From positions 62,001-126,000 of the forward strand of contig NZ_VOGO01000011.1 in assembly GCF_007923355.1 (NCBI RefSeq): DNA of 64,000 nt, written 5' to 3'. This document shows, piece after piece, positions 26,278 to 36,840 of the stretch (position 1 is its first letter; the number at the start of each line of letters is the position of its first letter). The translations under genes were made by a program, and so were the position numbers. This DNA is from Falsiphaeobacter marinintestinus. Lineage in GTDB: Bacteria > Pseudomonadota > Alphaproteobacteria > Rhodobacterales > Rhodobacteraceae. The notes beneath the pieces are model-generated. The model was not told the DNA's origin and ran no database searches. It was given only the letters and a program-made list of their open reading frames with translations.

Positions 26278-26835
26278 TTTGTTCTCCCTAGGGGGTTCAT
26301 ATTTTGAACCGGTATTTCATAAAAGGTTGTCTTGTTAAGAGGCATATGTCAAACTTTTTCTAAAAATTCGATGATCGGCGAAGAAGCGAACACACGTTGC
26401 ATCATAACTCTTGAGCTGCCGACGTGCTTTCCGGCCGCATGCCTAGAGATTGCCCAGCTAAAGCACGTGGGCCTTCATCGACATTCAGACATACCCTTTG
26501 CTTGCGACCGCTTCTGGTCTGTGTGCACGCGCGTTTTGCCCGAAGAAATCTGCGGCGGCTTCCGGGCCCGAAGGGCCTGCAAAATCCGGGCCGGTTCCGA
26601 CAATTCAGAGCGTCCAAAGCCCGCGTTTGATCCGGTCGTCAGGAATTGCTTTGAATTCCCTCAGGATTGTTGACCCTGCGTAACGTAGGATGGTCAAGAA
26701 CCACTTTGCCCAAACCACGTCCACCCATGTGAGGGCTGGTACCAAAACGAATTTAAATCAGCACTTTAGCCCAAAGTTTTCCGGGCTTTTGACGACCATT
26801 CTCTGCCAATTTCAGGACTTCTTAAGGGGCCCGTT
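26278..26835. other. Divergent intergenic region between tctC and the RTX gene
   Basis: These 558 bases hold no credible gene; the longest open frame (26332-26673) has no family-like sequence and no ribosome binding site. The region is heterogeneous in composition and includes a GGCCC-GAA-GGGCC hairpin near 26566-26579, like one near 17178. Close to the RTX start there is a short AGCCC/GGGCT stem (26768-26787) followed by TTTT. Promoters for both flanking genes must lie here but I cannot place them reliably. Confidence 0.4.
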
Positions 26836-29800
26836 ATGACAACCGTTAATGATTTCTCCGATGCGATCACTTCCTTCTTTCAAGATCTGGAAACACTGGC
26901 TCTGACCGAACTGGCAAACCGCGAGGCGGCCCTGATCGGGGCTCTTGATCCGCATCTCGACGATCTTGCCAGCCCCTTGCGCACAGTGCGCGACAGCCTG
27001 CTGGACGCGGTTGATGGGCTGAACGTTGCGGATGAAGAGGCGCTTGCGGCGGCGCTTGTCGACGCGATTTCAGGTGCCGGGATCGACGGCATCAGTGCTA
27101 CGGTCGTCGATGGATCCGTTCGGTTGGTTCTGACGTCCGAGGTGTCACAGGATCTGGATGGAACGGCCAGTCTGGCCAATCTGCAAACTGCCGGTCTGGG
27201 ACTGGCGCTGGATGGTGTACTGGACCTGACGGCGACCGCCAATCTGGATCTGGTGCTTTTGTTCGACCCGTCAGACGGCGCGACCGGGTCACTGACCATC
27301 GAAGACAACGCCACAATCGATGATGTGCGACTGGGGCTTGAGGCCACATTGGACGGAAGCAGCCTGCCCGACACGGTCTCGTTGGGCTTTATTCAAGCGG
27401 ACACCAGTTTGGGCGAAGGGACGAACGGGGCCACCGTTTCTGTTGGTCTGGACCTCGACGGCGGAACCTTGGACGATCAAACCCCCGAGGTCGATATCGA
27501 CGCCGCAGCCCGCCTGGCGATTGGTCTGGATGTCGGCTTCGAAAGCCCGTTCCTGCCCAGCATCGAAGGCACGTTGGTGATCGACTATGGCAGCGTCGAC
27601 AGCGACGGGGTGCTGGGAACCCTTGGTGGGATCAGCCTGCAAGAGATCACGCTTGGCATCGATGCGATAGATGATCTGTTGGATAGTGTTCTGGGACCGC
27701 TGGACGATATCGCCAGCGCCTTCCCGTTGGGTCCGGTGATCAACCTGCTCAGCGCGCCATTGCCGGTAATCAACGATCTGGCCGGGTTTCTGGATCAGAA
27801 CGGCGACGACGACGTAACACTGGTGGATTTGCTGACCGCTTTCAGCAGCGGCGATCAGGACTATGCCTTTGTCGAGACGGTTGTCACAATCGCCGAGGTT
27901 TTGGGCACATTGGGCGACATCGCAGATCAGGATGGCGTGCTGCTGGGCGAAATCACATTCAGTGCCGATGCCATTCAGGCCTTGTTGGGTGGTGAAAACG
28001 GCAGTGATCTAGGTCAGATTTTCGAATTCTCCGATTTCGACTCGACCGTGTTCGACGACTTGTTCGGCGAACTGACGGACAGCTTTGGGGATCTGGAAGA
28101 TGGCGGGTTGGTCTTCCCGCTATTGTCCGACCGCGCGCCCGAGCTTGTGGGGCAGATCCTGTTTTCGGAATTCGCACAGGTCCCGACTCCGTTGATCGAA
28201 TTCATTCTGCCCGAGTTCGGGTTGGACCGCGAACAGGCCAGTTTTGAGATCACAATCCCGGTCGGCCCTTTTGCTGCTGTGATCGAAGGTGGGTTCGATG
28301 CAACCTTTCGGATCGGCATGGGCATTTCAACCAACGGGTTGTTGCAGGGAGGTGAACTGGGGGATTCACTGTACCTGACAACAACCCGTGACGAGGATGA
28401 CAATCTTCAGGCTTTGGCCGAATTCAACGCTTCTCTGGCGGCGGGTTTCGGTGTCAGCGTGCCCGGCGTTCGGGTCACGGTCGGCGGCGGTATACTGGGC
28501 GAGATCGACGCGTTTCTCAGCGATAATGACGGTGTCAGCGGTGATGGGATGTCACATGTCAGCGACAATCTGTTCCCCTGCCTTTTCGACCCCTTAACCG
28601 GGGCGTTAAGCGCTGGTCTGAACTTTACATTCGCCGTGGGTATTCGCCCGCTTGAATGGAAGCGAACCGTGTCGGTTGCCGAAATCCAGATCGTCGATTT
28701 TTCGATCTCGTGCAGCGAACTGGACAATCATGTCGAACCGATTGTCGACGACAGTGGTCTGGCATCGCTGGTGGGGGCCAGCCAACTTGTGCTGAACTCA
28801 GGCAGCCGGGCCAGTTTGCGCGACGTTCCGGGCGATGGGGACACATCGATCCACGAAGTCTTTCATGTGCGCCGGATGACGCAAATCCCGGCCGAGGGAG
28901 ACTCTGGCCCGCCCTTCCTGGACGTTAACGGCGACCCCTATGACCAGACAGCTCTTCAGGTCGACGCGTTCGGGATTTCGGAAATCTTTGACGGGTCGGG
29001 TGTGACGCTGTTGCGGGCCGACGGAGGTACCGGAGACGACACGTTGAGCATCGCGGCGGGCATCGATGTGAATGTGCGGTTCTTTGGCGGCGCGGGCGAA
29101 GACCTGTTGATCACCGGCGACGGCGATGACGTGGTCGAAGGCGGCGCAGGCAATGACATCATCAGCACGGGCGATGGCGACGATATCGTGCGCGCGGGGG
29201 GCGGGGACGACGTGATCCGGGCCAGCGAAGGGGCTGACAGGATTGATGGCGACACCGGCCAGGGCAGCGGCGATGGCATTGATCAGGTGGACTATTCGCG
29301 ATCTGACGTAGGTGTTCAGCTGCTGCGTGACGGGGATGCGGTCTTTGGCTTTGGCGGGCTGGCCCAAGGCGATGTGCTGACCAATATCGAATACCTGATC
29401 GGCACGCAGTATGACGACATCCTGTCAGGCGACGATCTGACCTCCAGCACGCTGGACGGTGAGGGCGGCAATGACCAGTTGGTCGGCAGCGAAGACAACG
29501 ATCTGTTGATCGGCGGGGCAGGCGGCGACATCATGAATGGTCGCGGTGGCGACGATATCGCCAGCTATGTCAACAGCTTTGGCGGCGTGCAGGTTAATCT
29601 GACCACGGGCTTTGCCTTTGGCTCGGACGCCACCGGGGATATTCTTGACCGGATCGAAAGCCTGCATGGATCGATGCATGGCGACACCCTGATCGGGGAC
29701 GAAGGAGCGAACTTCATCGACGGTTTTGCCGGGGATGATGTGCTGGAAGGACGCGCCGGGCAAGACGACATTCGCGGCGGTGGGGGTGATGACACGATTT

Positions 29801-32800
29801 TGGCTCTTGGCGATGGCGATACGCTGGATGGCGGGGGCGCCATTACCGTCGAACGGGATCGCGATCTGCTAAGCTATGAACTGGCCGCGATTGGCGTGGT
29901 CGCCCGGCTGGCGCCGACTCTGTACGATGACGGGGTCGAAAACGACGACAATATCCAAGGTGGACAATACAACCCCGAAAGCCTGACCCGGTCGCTGGAA
30001 ATCAGCTCATTCGAAGATCTGCGTGGATCGGATCACGCTGATGATCTGGGTGGAGACTACGGGAACAACCGGATCGAAGGCGGCGACGGCGTCGATATCA
30101 TCCGCGCCTTTGCCGGGAATGACGTGGTCGCGGGCGGCGATGACGCTGACGACATGTATGGCGGATTGGGGCAGGATTGGCTGGATTATTCGGCGTCCGA
30201 TGCTGGCGTGATCGTGTCTTTGGAACCCGACGAAATCGGACAGGGTGGCGATGCCGACGGAGACACATTTACTGAATTCGAAAACATCATCGGATCACAG
30301 TTTGCAGACACGCTGACCGGGGATGACGGCGACAATGTTTTTGACCCACTGGGCGTGAGCGAAGGTGCGGGCCAGGATGACGTGCATGGCGGGAACGGGC
30401 AGGATGTTCTGCGCCTGAACTATAGCTCTCTGTTCACGAACGTTGGTTTGATTGGCGGGATTGAAGAGGGCAATCCGCAGTCCGGATTGTTCAGTCTGGG
30501 CGATGGCGGGTTCAACCCGCAAGTGTCCTTTACCGGGATTGAACGGTTTGAAATCCATGGCACGATCCAAGGCGACATTCTGGTTCTGGGCGATGGCGAT
30601 GATCGCATCTGGGCCGGGGCGGGCGATGATATCGTCGCGGGTGGTTTGGGCGGAGATGTCATTTTTGCCGATGATGGCGATGACCTTGTCTTTTCCCAGA
30701 TCGGAGAGGTTCTGGGCGATGGTGGCGGCGGCGCGTTCTTCTATCTGAACGGTGGTGACGGGTATGATGGGCTGTCTGTCGATCTGGGCGACGCGCCCAA
30801 CGGCGTCAGCCTGATCATGCAAGGCGGCACCGACCAGCAGGATGATCAGATCGCCACGTTCACCCATGGCGGTGTCATCACCGGTTTTGAGTTCATCGGG
30901 CGCGTGGGCGGCACCGCATTTGCGGATGAGCTTTGGCAACCGGGACGCATTGCCAACGAATTCCGAACTGGCGGAGGCGATGATATCATCGCACCGGGGT
31001 TAGGCTTTGATGCGATTGACGGGGGCGAAACGCCGACCGATCCCAGCCTGCTGACCGACGCGGATCTGCTGATCCTGGATTATTCGGTTCTGGACACGGG
31101 CACGGGCGTTTTGATGCTTCCTGCGGGTGAAGGCAACGTCAGCGCAAGCCGGACGGCAGGGCCGTCACCAGAAGACCCGATCGTGGATCTGATCGGGGCC
31201 GTGAACATCGAATATGCCCATATCACGGGCACCAATTATGCGGATGTCCTGTTTGGTATCCTTGACCCATTCTATGACGCGCAAGGCGACATTCTGCGCG
31301 GGTTGGATGGCGACGACCTGATGCAGACCTTCAACGGGAATGACTCACTGTTCGGCGGGGCCGGGTCTGACAATCTGGGCGGTGGCGCTGATGATGATCG
31401 GCTGCAAGGCGGGCTGGCGGGCCGCGATGATGGCATTGACCGCCTGCGGGGGGAGTCCGGATCTGACCTGTTCATTCTGGGCGACAGGACCGGCCAGCAT
31501 TATGGCGAGACGGTCGAAGGCGCCACAACCGCAGATCTGGCCGTTGTCGAGGATTTCGTATCAGGCCAGGATCGGGTTCAGCTTGTCGGATCGGCAGAAG
31601 ATTACAATCTGATTGCCTTTGGCGGCGATACGTTCATCCAGCACATTGATGGGGCCAACCTGCAGATCATTGCCAGACTTGACGGCGTAACCGGCCTTGA
31701 TCTGGACAGCGATGACTTCACTTACGTGTCGGATATTGGAGATGTCACCACGTTTGTGGCCGATGGCGCGGATGGGTCAGAGATGGCCGATACGGCCGCC
31801 AGCAGCATCCCGGATGACCTGACAGATACCCCCGATGCTATCGACCCGAATTCGCCTGCATTCGAAGTCACGCAAGGCGAACCTGACACCAACATGGCGC
31901 TGATAATCATGCAGTCCCTGTCACAACAGGGGTACTTTATCAGCGACGCCAGTATTACTGTCGAACGCAGCGGCGATGCCCGGGCCTTTGGCAATTTTGA
32001 GAACGGTCTCGGTTTGACAAGCGGCATGGTCATGTCGACAGGCGATGTCGTTGATTTGGCCGGCCTGAACGAAGATGACGGCGGCGTGATTTCTCACCTG
32101 TTCGGAGGTCTGACGGTTGATCTGCACTTTGAACAGATCGGCGTTATCGGTGTCGATGGATCCCCGATGACGTTCTACCGGGCCAATTTGGCGGATGTCC
32201 CGTTCCCCATTGCCTCGCTTGTGTTGCGCGACGACGATGATGGCATCGGTGGTGCTGCAGGGCCGCGATCGGGCGCAGATATTGCCGGACTCGCACTGAC
32301 CACGGCGGACTTCACGGATATCGTGGCGTTGACGGGCGGCGACCTTGGCGCCCTGAACGACCCGTCCATCTTCCCCACGCTGGATCTGTTCGATTTCTCG
32401 GCGCTTGGGACATTCTTCACCCAAGGGTCAATGCGCAGTTTCAACCCCAACGATCTGCCCGGCGCGGTCGAGGCATGGGGCGATACCGATGGGGCCGTCG
32501 CCGGATATGTCGACAACGGGCGGGCCACGTTGGGACAATTCGACTATAATGCTGGATCCAACAGCGGCTATCTGTCCCTTGGGGATGGCGGTCAGCTGGG
32601 CCTTAACCTGACCGGCGAGATTGGCACGAATGACCCTGTCTGGTTGATCGTGGCGGAAGCTGGCGGTTCAGAAAGCTTTGATGGCACGTTTACAGCGTCG
32701 CCCATGGGGCTGATCCCGGCAGGGGATCTGTCCACCGATTTCGGCGCGACCGGGGCCGAGGATGATACCATCACGTATTCGGTCGAATTTTCGGTCGATC

Positions 32801-34740
32801 TTGGCAGCGGTGGCCCGGGGCCAATCGGCAATTTGGCGAATTCTGCATACGTCAAATTGTTCGATGCCGTTCTGGCGTCGGAAGAGCTGCGCGAATTCTC
32901 CGCGACCGAGTTGCAGGACAGCCTGTCGATCAAACTGAACGGGGTCGAAATCGGATATCTCAGCGATGGGGCTGCGGCCACATTGGAACGATTGTCTTTG
33001 TCACCCGTTGGCCCCTATCACGACGATCTGGTGCTGAACCTTGCCGAAGATGCCGTGGATTCGCCTGCCGCTACGCGCGCGGATGGGTATTCGCTGCCGT
33101 TTTCGGTCGAAGGCTTTATTGTTGACGGGGTAAACCGTCTGGAAATCACGCTGAAAGACACCCGGGACGGATACCTGGACACCGCTTTGTTGATGGCCGC
33201 AGCCGAAGATGGCCCCGATCAAACCCCGGAATTGCCCACGACCTTTGGCTATTCCACGCAGGAAGACGGTGTTCTGAACGCAAGCCTGCCCAACAGTCTT
33301 GAAGCCCCCGCGACCTATAGCCTGCCCTTTGGGGCAGAGCCGTCGTACGGCACGCTGGATCTGTCACCCAACGGGGACTTTACCTATACGCCCGACGCTG
33401 ATTTTGCCGGGCAGGACAGCTTTCTCTACCTCCGGGTCGAGGCGGACGGAACCGAAGTATACAATGTTGTCGAGATCAACGTGTCAGGCGTGGACGACGC
33501 CCCTGTGATTGATGACAGCGCGTCCTATTCGGTACTCGAAAACGAAACGGATGTTGGCATGATCGCCGCAAGCGATGTCGACGGGGATGCGTTGACCTAT
33601 ACCATCGTGGGCGGTGCCGATGCGGCATTGTTCTCGCTGGACCCATCAAGTGGGGCGCTTTCATTTCTGACCGCTCCGGACTTCGAGGCACCGACTGATG
33701 CCGATGGCGATAACAACTATCAGGTTCAGGTCTCGGTCAGCGATGGTGAGACCCCTGTGCAGGCCCTGATCGAAGTGGCCGTACAAGACGCACCAGACAC
33801 AGATGGCATCACTCTGATCGGAGATGGCATGGCCAACACCCTGATCGGAACCGTCGGTGATGACACGATCTTTGGTCGTGGAAACAATGACGTCCTGATC
33901 GGGGGGCTGGGGGACGATGATCTGTTTGGCGAAGCTGGAAACGACCTCCTTTCCGGCGACGCGGGCGATGATCTGATAGATGGTGGCGAAGGGCGTGACA
34001 CGGTGACGTATGAAAGCGCGGCAGGCCGCGTCGTTGTCTTCCTGAATCGCCCGCCTTCAGACATCGGCGGCGGGCAGGGTACGGATACATTTGTAAGCAT
34101 TGAAAACGTCACTGGGTCCAATTTCAACGACCGCATCCATGGCGACACGAGCGACAATGTGATCATCGGCCTGAGTGGTAACGACGTTCTGAATGGGCTT
34201 GCCGGTGATGACCGTTTGAATGGTGCAGAGGGCGACGACGCGCTGACAGGGGCTGGCGGCAACGATACCTTGCTGGGCGGCGATGGCGACGACACCATTC
34301 AGGCTGGCCTTGGACAGGATATCATCCAGGGCGGAGCGGGTGCAGATCAGGCCTTTGGAAACGCAGGCGCAGACGAAATCAATGGCGGTGCTGGCAATGA
34401 CATGCTTGTCGGAGGTAACGGCCGCGACATCCTGTTTGGGGGGCGAGGCAACGACATCTACTTTGGAGGAGACGATGGCGCAGCCGGGGACGGAATGCGC
34501 GACGTGTTCGTCTTTAAGTCGGCGGCAAATGGCGGCGGCGGCCTGGACATCATCCGGGACTTCGAAGACACCATCGACAAGATCGATCTCAGCGAAAGCG
34601 TGTACACCAACTTTGCAGATGTGTTCGCCGACGCGGTCCAGATCGGCGCCAACGTGGTGATCAATTTCGACGGGGCCGGGGTCTTGCGGATCGAAAACAC
34701 CCTGCTGGCCGACCTGACACCGGGTGACTTCCTGTTCTAA
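26836..34740 (+). CDS. Giant RTX calcium-binding protein, type I secreted
   Basis: The acidic 2634-residue protein has no N-terminal signal. Residues about 1-720 are rich in Asp/Leu/Gly, with repeated LDG/LDL strands and one Cys pair region (FPCLF, SISCSEL). RTX nonapeptides (GGxGxDxLx) appear in blocks at about 730-830, 870-960, 965-1000, 1070-1120, 1240-1290 and 1490-1540. A segment resembling the choice-of-anchor L domain lies at about 1676-1960 (FISDASITV, SGMVMSTGDVVDL). Two cadherin/VCBS-like domains (about 2146-2215 and 2222-2318, with DVDGDALTYTI) precede a final RTX block (about 2330-2550). The end, ENTLLADLTPGDFLF, is a typical type I secretion tail. Surface adhesion or an extracellular matrix role is inferred. 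No TolC/HlyB/HlyD genes adjoin. Confidence 0.9.
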   Translation: MTTVNDFSDAITSFFQDLETLALTELANREAALIGALDPHLDDLASPLRTVRDSLLDAVDGLNVADEEALAAALVDAISGAGIDGISATVVDGSVRLVLTSEVSQDLDGTASLANLQTAGLGLALDGVLDLTATANLDLVLLFDPSDGATGSLTIEDNATIDDVRLGLEATLDGSSLPDTVSLGFIQADTSLGEGTNGATVSVGLDLDGGTLDDQTPEVDIDAAARLAIGLDVGFESPFLPSIEGTLVIDYGSVDSDGVLGTLGGISLQEITLGIDAIDDLLDSVLGPLDDIASAFPLGPVINLLSAPLPVINDLAGFLDQNGDDDVTLVDLLTAFSSGDQDYAFVETVVTIAEVLGTLGDIADQDGVLLGEITFSADAIQALLGGENGSDLGQIFEFSDFDSTVFDDLFGELTDSFGDLEDGGLVFPLLSDRAPELVGQILFSEFAQVPTPLIEFILPEFGLDREQASFEITIPVGPFAAVIEGGFDATFRIGMGISTNGLLQGGELGDSLYLTTTRDEDDNLQALAEFNASLAAGFGVSVPGVRVTVGGGILGEIDAFLSDNDGVSGDGMSHVSDNLFPCLFDPLTGALSAGLNFTFAVGIRPLEWKRTVSVAEIQIVDFSISCSELDNHVEPIVDDSGLASLVGASQLVLNSGSRASLRDVPGDGDTSIHEVFHVRRMTQIPAEGDSGPPFLDVNGDPYDQTALQVDAFGISEIFDGSGVTLLRADGGTGDDTLSIAAGIDVNVRFFGGAGEDLLITGDGDDVVEGGAGNDIISTGDGDDIVRAGGGDDVIRASEGADRIDGDTGQGSGDGIDQVDYSRSDVGVQLLRDGDAVFGFGGLAQGDVLTNIEYLIGTQYDDILSGDDLTSSTLDGEGGNDQLVGSEDNDLLIGGAGGDIMNGRGGDDIASYVNSFGGVQVNLTTGFAFGSDATGDILDRIESLHGSMHGDTLIGDEGANFIDGFAGDDVLEGRAGQDDIRGGGGDDTILALGDGDTLDGGGAITVERDRDLLSYELAAIGVVARLAPTLYDDGVENDDNIQGGQYNPESLTRSLEISSFEDLRGSDHADDLGGDYGNNRIEGGDGVDIIRAFAGNDVVAGGDDADDMYGGLGQDWLDYSASDAGVIVSLEPDEIGQGGDADGDTFTEFENIIGSQFADTLTGDDGDNVFDPLGVSEGAGQDDVHGGNGQDVLRLNYSSLFTNVGLIGGIEEGNPQSGLFSLGDGGFNPQVSFTGIERFEIHGTIQGDILVLGDGDDRIWAGAGDDIVAGGLGGDVIFADDGDDLVFSQIGEVLGDGGGGAFFYLNGGDGYDGLSVDLGDAPNGVSLIMQGGTDQQDDQIATFTHGGVITGFEFIGRVGGTAFADELWQPGRIANEFRTGGGDDIIAPGLGFDAIDGGETPTDPSLLTDADLLILDYSVLDTGTGVLMLPAGEGNVSASRTAGPSPEDPIVDLIGAVNIEYAHITGTNYADVLFGILDPFYDAQGDILRGLDGDDLMQTFNGNDSLFGGAGSDNLGGGADDDRLQGGLAGRDDGIDRLRGESGSDLFILGDRTGQHYGETVEGATTADLAVVEDFVSGQDRVQLVGSAEDYNLIAFGGDTFIQHIDGANLQIIARLDGVTGLDLDSDDFTYVSDIGDVTTFVADGADGSEMADTAASSIPDDLTDTPDAIDPNSPAFEVTQGEPDTNMALIIMQSLSQQGYFISDASITVERSGDARAFGNFENGLGLTSGMVMSTGDVVDLAGLNEDDGGVISHLFGGLTVDLHFEQIGVIGVDGSPMTFYRANLADVPFPIASLVLRDDDDGIGGAAGPRSGADIAGLALTTADFTDIVALTGGDLGALNDPSIFPTLDLFDFSALGTFFTQGSMRSFNPNDLPGAVEAWGDTDGAVAGYVDNGRATLGQFDYNAGSNSGYLSLGDGGQLGLNLTGEIGTNDPVWLIVAEAGGSESFDGTFTASPMGLIPAGDLSTDFGATGAEDDTITYSVEFSVDLGSGGPGPIGNLANSAYVKLFDAVLASEELREFSATELQDSLSIKLNGVEIGYLSDGAAATLERLSLSPVGPYHDDLVLNLAEDAVDSPAATRADGYSLPFSVEGFIVDGVNRLEITLKDTRDGYLDTALLMAAAEDGPDQTPELPTTFGYSTQEDGVLNASLPNSLEAPATYSLPFGAEPSYGTLDLSPNGDFTYTPDADFAGQDSFLYLRVEADGTEVYNVVEINVSGVDDAPVIDDSASYSVLENETDVGMIAASDVDGDALTYTIVGGADAALFSLDPSSGALSFLTAPDFEAPTDADGDNNYQVQVSVSDGETPVQALIEVAVQDAPDTDGITLIGDGMANTLIGTVGDDTIFGRGNNDVLIGGLGDDDLFGEAGNDLLSGDAGDDLIDGGEGRDTVTYESAAGRVVVFLNRPPSDIGGGQGTDTFVSIENVTGSNFNDRIHGDTSDNVIIGLSGNDVLNGLAGDDRLNGAEGDDALTGAGGNDTLLGGDGDDTIQAGLGQDIIQGGAGADQAFGNAGADEINGGAGNDMLVGGNGRDILFGGRGNDIYFGGDDGAAGDGMRDVFVFKSAANGGGGLDIIRDFEDTIDKIDLSESVYTNFADVFADAVQIGANVVINFDGAGVLRIENTLLADLTPGDFLF

Positions 34741-34975
34741 CCTGCCCCGCATGTGCACTGACCTGAATGCAAAAGACGTTCAACAGGCGAAACTTACTGC
34801 GCCGGTGCACGCAGTTCTGTGAGTGTCAGACTGATAGGTGTTGCCGGATTGCCGGACAGTCAGAGATCATGGGCGGCGACCTACGCCCCAAGTCTCGCTC
34901 ATTGATATCGAAAGCTTGCGGGGGGGGGCAGAGCCGTTCTGCCCCCGCCGCATGAAACTCCAAACGCCCTAGACT

Positions 34976-35182
34976 TCAGATGTTAGAGTTCTCGTAACGC
35001 TGAAACTTGCCACGTTTTCGCGACAAGACGACGTCAGGCACAAACAACGCTTCAAGCAGCGCCTCGCACAGACCAACGCAATCGGCACATCCGACACATG
35101 GCCCCTGAAGCTGATCAAGGTCGACGGACAATGCACTTAGTCGCGGCGTTACGGCCTTGCTTCTGCTGATATCCATCTTCAT
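34976..35182 (-). CDS. Small cysteine-rich protein, 68 aa
   Basis: The frame encodes a short protein with four closely spaced cysteines, PCVGCADCVGLC (about residues 28-39), followed by a Leu/Ala-rich helix and a basic tail (LSRKRGKFQRYEN). The spacing CxxCxxCxxxC resembles an iron-sulfur or zinc knuckle but lacks the proline of a classical 4Fe-4S ferredoxin. A GAGG-like site precedes the ATG (35180-35182; a second ATG lies 6 nt on). It sits just downstream of boxB on the same strand. I do not recognise a family; a redox role beside the oxygenase is only a guess. Confidence 0.5.
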   Translation of the reverse strand: MKMDISRSKAVTPRLSALSVDLDQLQGPCVGCADCVGLCEALLEALFVPDVVLSRKRGKFQRYENSNI

Positions 35183-35299
35183 CGCCTCGCTTCACCGGCT
35201 AAATGGTGAATTTAAAAGGTTCTTTTGGGCACCCGGTGCGATGCCTTACCGACTCGCACCCTAGCATAACTTGCGAAAGCTTCGCAAAATCTTGTGATC

Positions 35300-35330
35300 C
35301 TGACGCGGCCCACGGACCGAACCGCGTCAG
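35300..35330 (-). terminator. Hairpin downstream of boxB
   Basis: CTGACGCGG (35300-35308) pairs perfectly with CCGCGTCAG (35322-35330), 9 nt beyond the boxB stop on the minus strand. Termination is likely, although the T-run after it is weak. Confidence 0.5.
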
Positions 35331-35338
35331 AAAAACGG

Positions 35339-36790
35339 TTACGCCATGTGCAGTTTGACGTATTCAAAATCGCCCGGCTTGTTGTCGATGCCTACCTTGG
35401 GCGGCGCAATCCAGCTGGCATAAACACCCGGTTCGTGGATCGGCTTCATCAGCGACTGGATGAAATCGCCATCGGCATGGGTCGGCAACCATTCGGTCAA
35501 ACCCTGATCATAGGCCGCGCCCGACACAAGGTTGCCATCCGGGTCAAAGTTTTTGCCCGAGAACACGCCGATTTTACGGTTGAACGCCTGATGCGGCAGC
35601 TTCATCTCGTACTCGATCCCGTGTTTGTCGATGATCTTGTTCCAACGGCCAACACCGCCAGCGGCGTCTTTCACATAGTCGTCGCGCAGACGCATGTTCA
35701 GCGCGGTAAGGGCTGGCACCTCTTTTTCGATGATCTTGTCGCCGTCCAGATCCAGCACATTGTACGTGTCATTGATCAGCCTGTGATCGTCCTTCAGACG
35801 CATTTCCATGTACCGCCCCTTGATGCCCTGGTTAAAGGCATTGGCAGCGTTGGTCGAAATCTCCTGACCAAACAGATCCAGAGACAGCGTATAGTGCAGG
35901 TTCAGCTTTTTTTGGATCGTCGGCAGGTCGATGACGCCCAGATCGCGCACTTTGTTGATGTCATAAGGGTCAGAGATGCCCGCGGTCTTCATCGCCTCGC
36001 AGGTTGCCTGAATGGTCCGGCCAACGCCGGTTTCGCCGACAAACATGTGGTGCGCTTCTTCGGTCAGCATGAACCGGCAGGTGCGCGACAGCGGATCGAA
36101 TCCCGATTGCGCCAGCGACTCAAGCTGCATTTTGCCATCACGGTCGGTGAAATAGGTGAACATGAAGAAGGACAGCCAGTCCGGCGTCTCCTCATTAAAC
36201 GCACCCAGCATACGCGGCGCTTCTTCGGACCCAGAGGACCGGATCAGCAGATCATTCGCTTCTTCACGACCGTCGCGGCCAAAGTACTTTTGCAGCAGAT
36301 AGACCATTGCCCACAGGTGGCGGCCTTCTTCCACGTTCACCTGAAACAGGTTGCGCATGTCGTAAAGCGACGGTGCAGTCAGGCCCAGGAACCGCTGTTG
36401 TTCGACCGACCCCGGCTCGGTATCACCCTGAATCACGATCAGGCGTTTCAGCAGGTTGCGGTATTCACCGGGAACTTCCTGCCACGCGGGTTCGCCCAGA
36501 TGCTCGCCCATCGGGATGCGGCGATCTTCGACTTGCGGGGCCAGCAACACGCCCCAGCGGTATTCCGGCATCTTCACATAGTCGAACTTGGCCCAACCCT
36601 TGGGATCAACACTGACCGCAGTGCGCAGATAGACCATCGATTCCTGAAAATTCTGCGGGATCAGATCGTTCCACCAGTTGATGTATCCGGGGTGCCATTT
36701 TTCCAGCGCCTTCAGAACCCGCTTGTCCGAGCTGAGCCCGACATTGTTGGGGATCTGGGTGTCATAACTGACATTGATAAGATCTAGCAT
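35339..36790 (-). CDS. boxB: Benzoyl-CoA 2,3-epoxidase, oxygenase component
   Basis: BoxB uses O2 and electrons from BoxA to convert benzoyl-CoA to its 2,3-epoxide in the aerobic CoA-thioester route. The 483-residue length fits the family (about 475). The dinuclear iron ligands are visible: a Glu within QGDTEPGSVEQQR, then NVEEGRHLW (E-x-x-H, about 152-160) and MLTEEAHHMFVGETG (about 234-248). The N-terminus IPNNVGLSSDKRVLKALEKW and the C-terminal EPGVYASWIAPPKVGIDNKPGDFEYV (in pieces) are strongly BoxB-like. GGAGGAA precedes the ATG. It follows boxC by 50 nt. BoxA, its reductase, is absent from the window. Confidence 0.96.
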   Translation of the reverse strand: MLDLINVSYDTQIPNNVGLSSDKRVLKALEKWHPGYINWWNDLIPQNFQESMVYLRTAVSVDPKGWAKFDYVKMPEYRWGVLLAPQVEDRRIPMGEHLGEPAWQEVPGEYRNLLKRLIVIQGDTEPGSVEQQRFLGLTAPSLYDMRNLFQVNVEEGRHLWAMVYLLQKYFGRDGREEANDLLIRSSGSEEAPRMLGAFNEETPDWLSFFMFTYFTDRDGKMQLESLAQSGFDPLSRTCRFMLTEEAHHMFVGETGVGRTIQATCEAMKTAGISDPYDINKVRDLGVIDLPTIQKKLNLHYTLSLDLFGQEISTNAANAFNQGIKGRYMEMRLKDDHRLINDTYNVLDLDGDKIIEKEVPALTALNMRLRDDYVKDAAGGVGRWNKIIDKHGIEYEMKLPHQAFNRKIGVFSGKNFDPDGNLVSGAAYDQGLTEWLPTHADGDFIQSLMKPIHEPGVYASWIAPPKVGIDNKPGDFEYVKLHMA

Positions 36791-36840
36791 TACTTCCTCC
36801 GTTTGGTCCGCAAGGGCAGGGGGTGACCCTGCCGATCGGT

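Noticed and set aside
26332-26673. 113-aa frame upstream of the RTX gene
   Set aside because: No ribosome binding site, no recognised motif and unusual composition; considered non-coding.
34924-34946. G-rich hairpin after the RTX gene as a terminator
   Set aside because: A 9-bp stem is present about 180 nt after the stop but has no T-run on either side; too weak to call.
35294-36787. 497-codon plus-strand frame opposite boxB
   Set aside because: boxB on the other strand is certain from its iron-ligand motifs; the opposing frame is codon-bias shadow.
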